A stretch of DNA of 64,000 nucleotides from Streptomyces armeniacus. Its GTDB lineage: Bacteria > Actinomycetota > Actinomycetes > Streptomycetales > Streptomycetaceae. Shown in pieces: positions 63,254 to 64,000 of the stretch. The position numbers and the translations under genes are program-made. Position 1 is the stretch's first letter, and every line of letters begins with the position of its first letter. Under the pieces are notes generated by a model that saw only the letters and a program-made list of their open reading frames with translations, searched no databases and was not told the DNA's origin. Where the stretch lies: assembly GCF_003355155.1 (NCBI RefSeq), contig NZ_CP031320.1:4145367-4209366 (forward strand), given 5' to 3'.

Positions 63254-64000
63254 AACCCGAGCTCCCTTGCGACGAGTTCCCGCTGAATTTCCGAGGTTCC
63301 GGAGAACAGCACGGACGGAACGGCGTCCCGCAGCGCCGCCTCGATCCCCTCCGCGCTCTGGTAACCGCGCCCGCCGAAGATCCGTACGGCGTCCAGGGCG
63401 CTCTGCAGGACGCCCTCGGAGACCGCGAGCTTCGACAGTGACACCGACAGCGCCGAGGGCAGCCCTCTGTCGATCTCCCAGCAGGCGCGGTACAGCAGCA
63501 GCCGGGCGCTCTCGGTGCGCAGCTTCATCTCCGCGATCCGGTGCGAGACGGCCTGGAATCCGGACAGCCGGCGGCCGGACTGGCGCCGGCCGCGCACGTG
63601 CGCGACGCACTTCTCGATCAGCCGGTCGGCAAGGCCGAGATACCCGGCGAAGAGACACGTGCGCTCCCAGTCCATCGAGTGCTGGAAGATCGTGCCGCCC
63701 TGCCCCTCCTCGCCCAGCACCCGGTCGTCCGGGACGAAGCAGTCGTCGAACCGGACCGTGCCCGCCGGGCACTGCGACAGGCCCATCTTCCCGAACGGCT
63801 CTCCCACACTGAGTCCCGCGGCCGAACGGTCCACGACGAAGCCGGTGTTCGCGAACGGCCCGGCCTTGGCGTCCGTACAGGCGTAGGTGACGAACACGTC
63901 GGCCGCGGGCCCGTTGCTGACGAAGGTCTTCTCGCCGTTCAGCCGCCAGCCGCCCGGCACCCGCTGCGCGGTGGTCGTGAGCCGCGAGACGTCGGAGCCC
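63250..64000 (-). CDS. Prolyl-carrier-protein dehydrogenase, acyl-CoA dehydrogenase family (PltE/RedW-like), 5' end outside window
   Basis: The last 250 residues of an acyl-CoA-dehydrogenase fold flavoenzyme; the N-terminal third lies beyond 64000. Visible parts include GSDVSRLTTTAQRV, NGEKTFVSNGPAADVFVTYA, the flavin-binding HSMDWERTCLFAGYLG and the C-terminal RIFGGRGYQSAEGIEAALRD with FSGTSEIQRELVAREL. WERTCLF and the pairing with the adenylation enzyme match the four-electron dehydrogenases that turn prolyl-S-carrier into pyrrolyl-S-carrier. First of the two genes in transcription order within the window. Confidence 0.88.
   Translation of the reverse strand, partial: GSDVSRLTTTAQRVPGGWRLNGEKTFVSNGPAADVFVTYACTDAKAGPFANTGFVVDRSAAGLSVGEPFGKMGLSQCPAGTVRFDDCFVPDDRVLGEEGQGGTIFQHSMDWERTCLFAGYLGLADRLIEKCVAHVRGRRQSGRRLSGFQAVSHRIAEMKLRTESARLLLYRACWEIDRGLPSALSVSLSKLAVSEGVLQSALDAVRIFGGRGYQSAEGIEAALRDAVPSVLFSGTSEIQRELVARELGL

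Overview
The window looks like chromosomal DNA of a Streptomyces or very close relative. The base composition is very GC-rich with strong third-position GC bias, GTG starts are frequent, and the left part carries a fab operon, a PucR-type fab regulator, homodimeric aceE, a DUF3052 gene, a peroxiredoxin and a TerD cluster, an arrangement I associate with streptomycete core chromosomes (from memory, not checked). No phage, plasmid, CRISPR or rRNA features were seen. One tRNA (Val, anticodon TAC) is present.

Layout. 1-4.8 kb: type II fatty acid synthesis operon fabD-fabH-acpP-fabF behind a PucR-like regulator, all minus strand. 4.8-15.6 kb: mixed housekeeping and accessory genes: pirin, a two-component system preceded by a perfect 42-bp palindrome, a MerR/aldo-keto reductase pair with a clear MerR-type promoter, a serine beta-lactamase-like protein, a DUF4429/SHOCT protein, a membrane-anchored alpha/beta hydrolase, a TetR/MFS exporter pair with an evident operator, and a secreted I36-type inhibitor. 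15.7-31.7 kb: aceE, DUF3052, peroxiredoxin, then a tellurite/stress (Ter) region: four TerD-family genes, a DUF475/TerC-like membrane protein, and an overlapping operon of a CitE-like protein, a PRTase-TRSP-StiP fusion and a HAD hydrolase, plus a coiled-coil protein. 31.8-35.2 kb: tRNA-Val, a secreted papain-like cysteine protease with a surface-anchored repeat protein, and a LAL-type regulator gene that is truncated beside a remnant of an IS630 transposase.

35.2-64 kb (continuing past the right edge): a biosynthetic gene cluster. A proline adenylation enzyme and a prolyl-carrier dehydrogenase predict a pyrrole-2-carboxyl starter. Two PKS proteins give three extension modules without a working ketoreductase: KS-AT-ACP, KS-AT-(dead DH)-(dead KR)-ACP, and KS-AT-ACP-thioester reductase. 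The second AT has an unusual specificity motif, and the cluster encodes a carboxyltransferase with epsilon subunit, a KASIII and a fatty acyl-AMP ligase, which together suggest an alkylmalonyl extender at that position. Reductive release to an aldehyde followed by aldol closure would give a 2,4-dihydroxy-3-alkylphenyl pyrrolyl ketone. Three PrnC-like flavin halogenase homologues (two with visibly eroded key motifs), a flavin reductase, a PHBH-type monooxygenase and a methyltransferase supply tailoring. This logic fits the armeniaspirol/streptopyrrole family of chlorinated pyrrole polyketides; the product assignment is inference and no database search was run.

Six genes, in several regions, have a plausible -10 hexamer only 6-10 bases before the start codon and no ribosome binding site, which points to leaderless or nearly leaderless transcripts.
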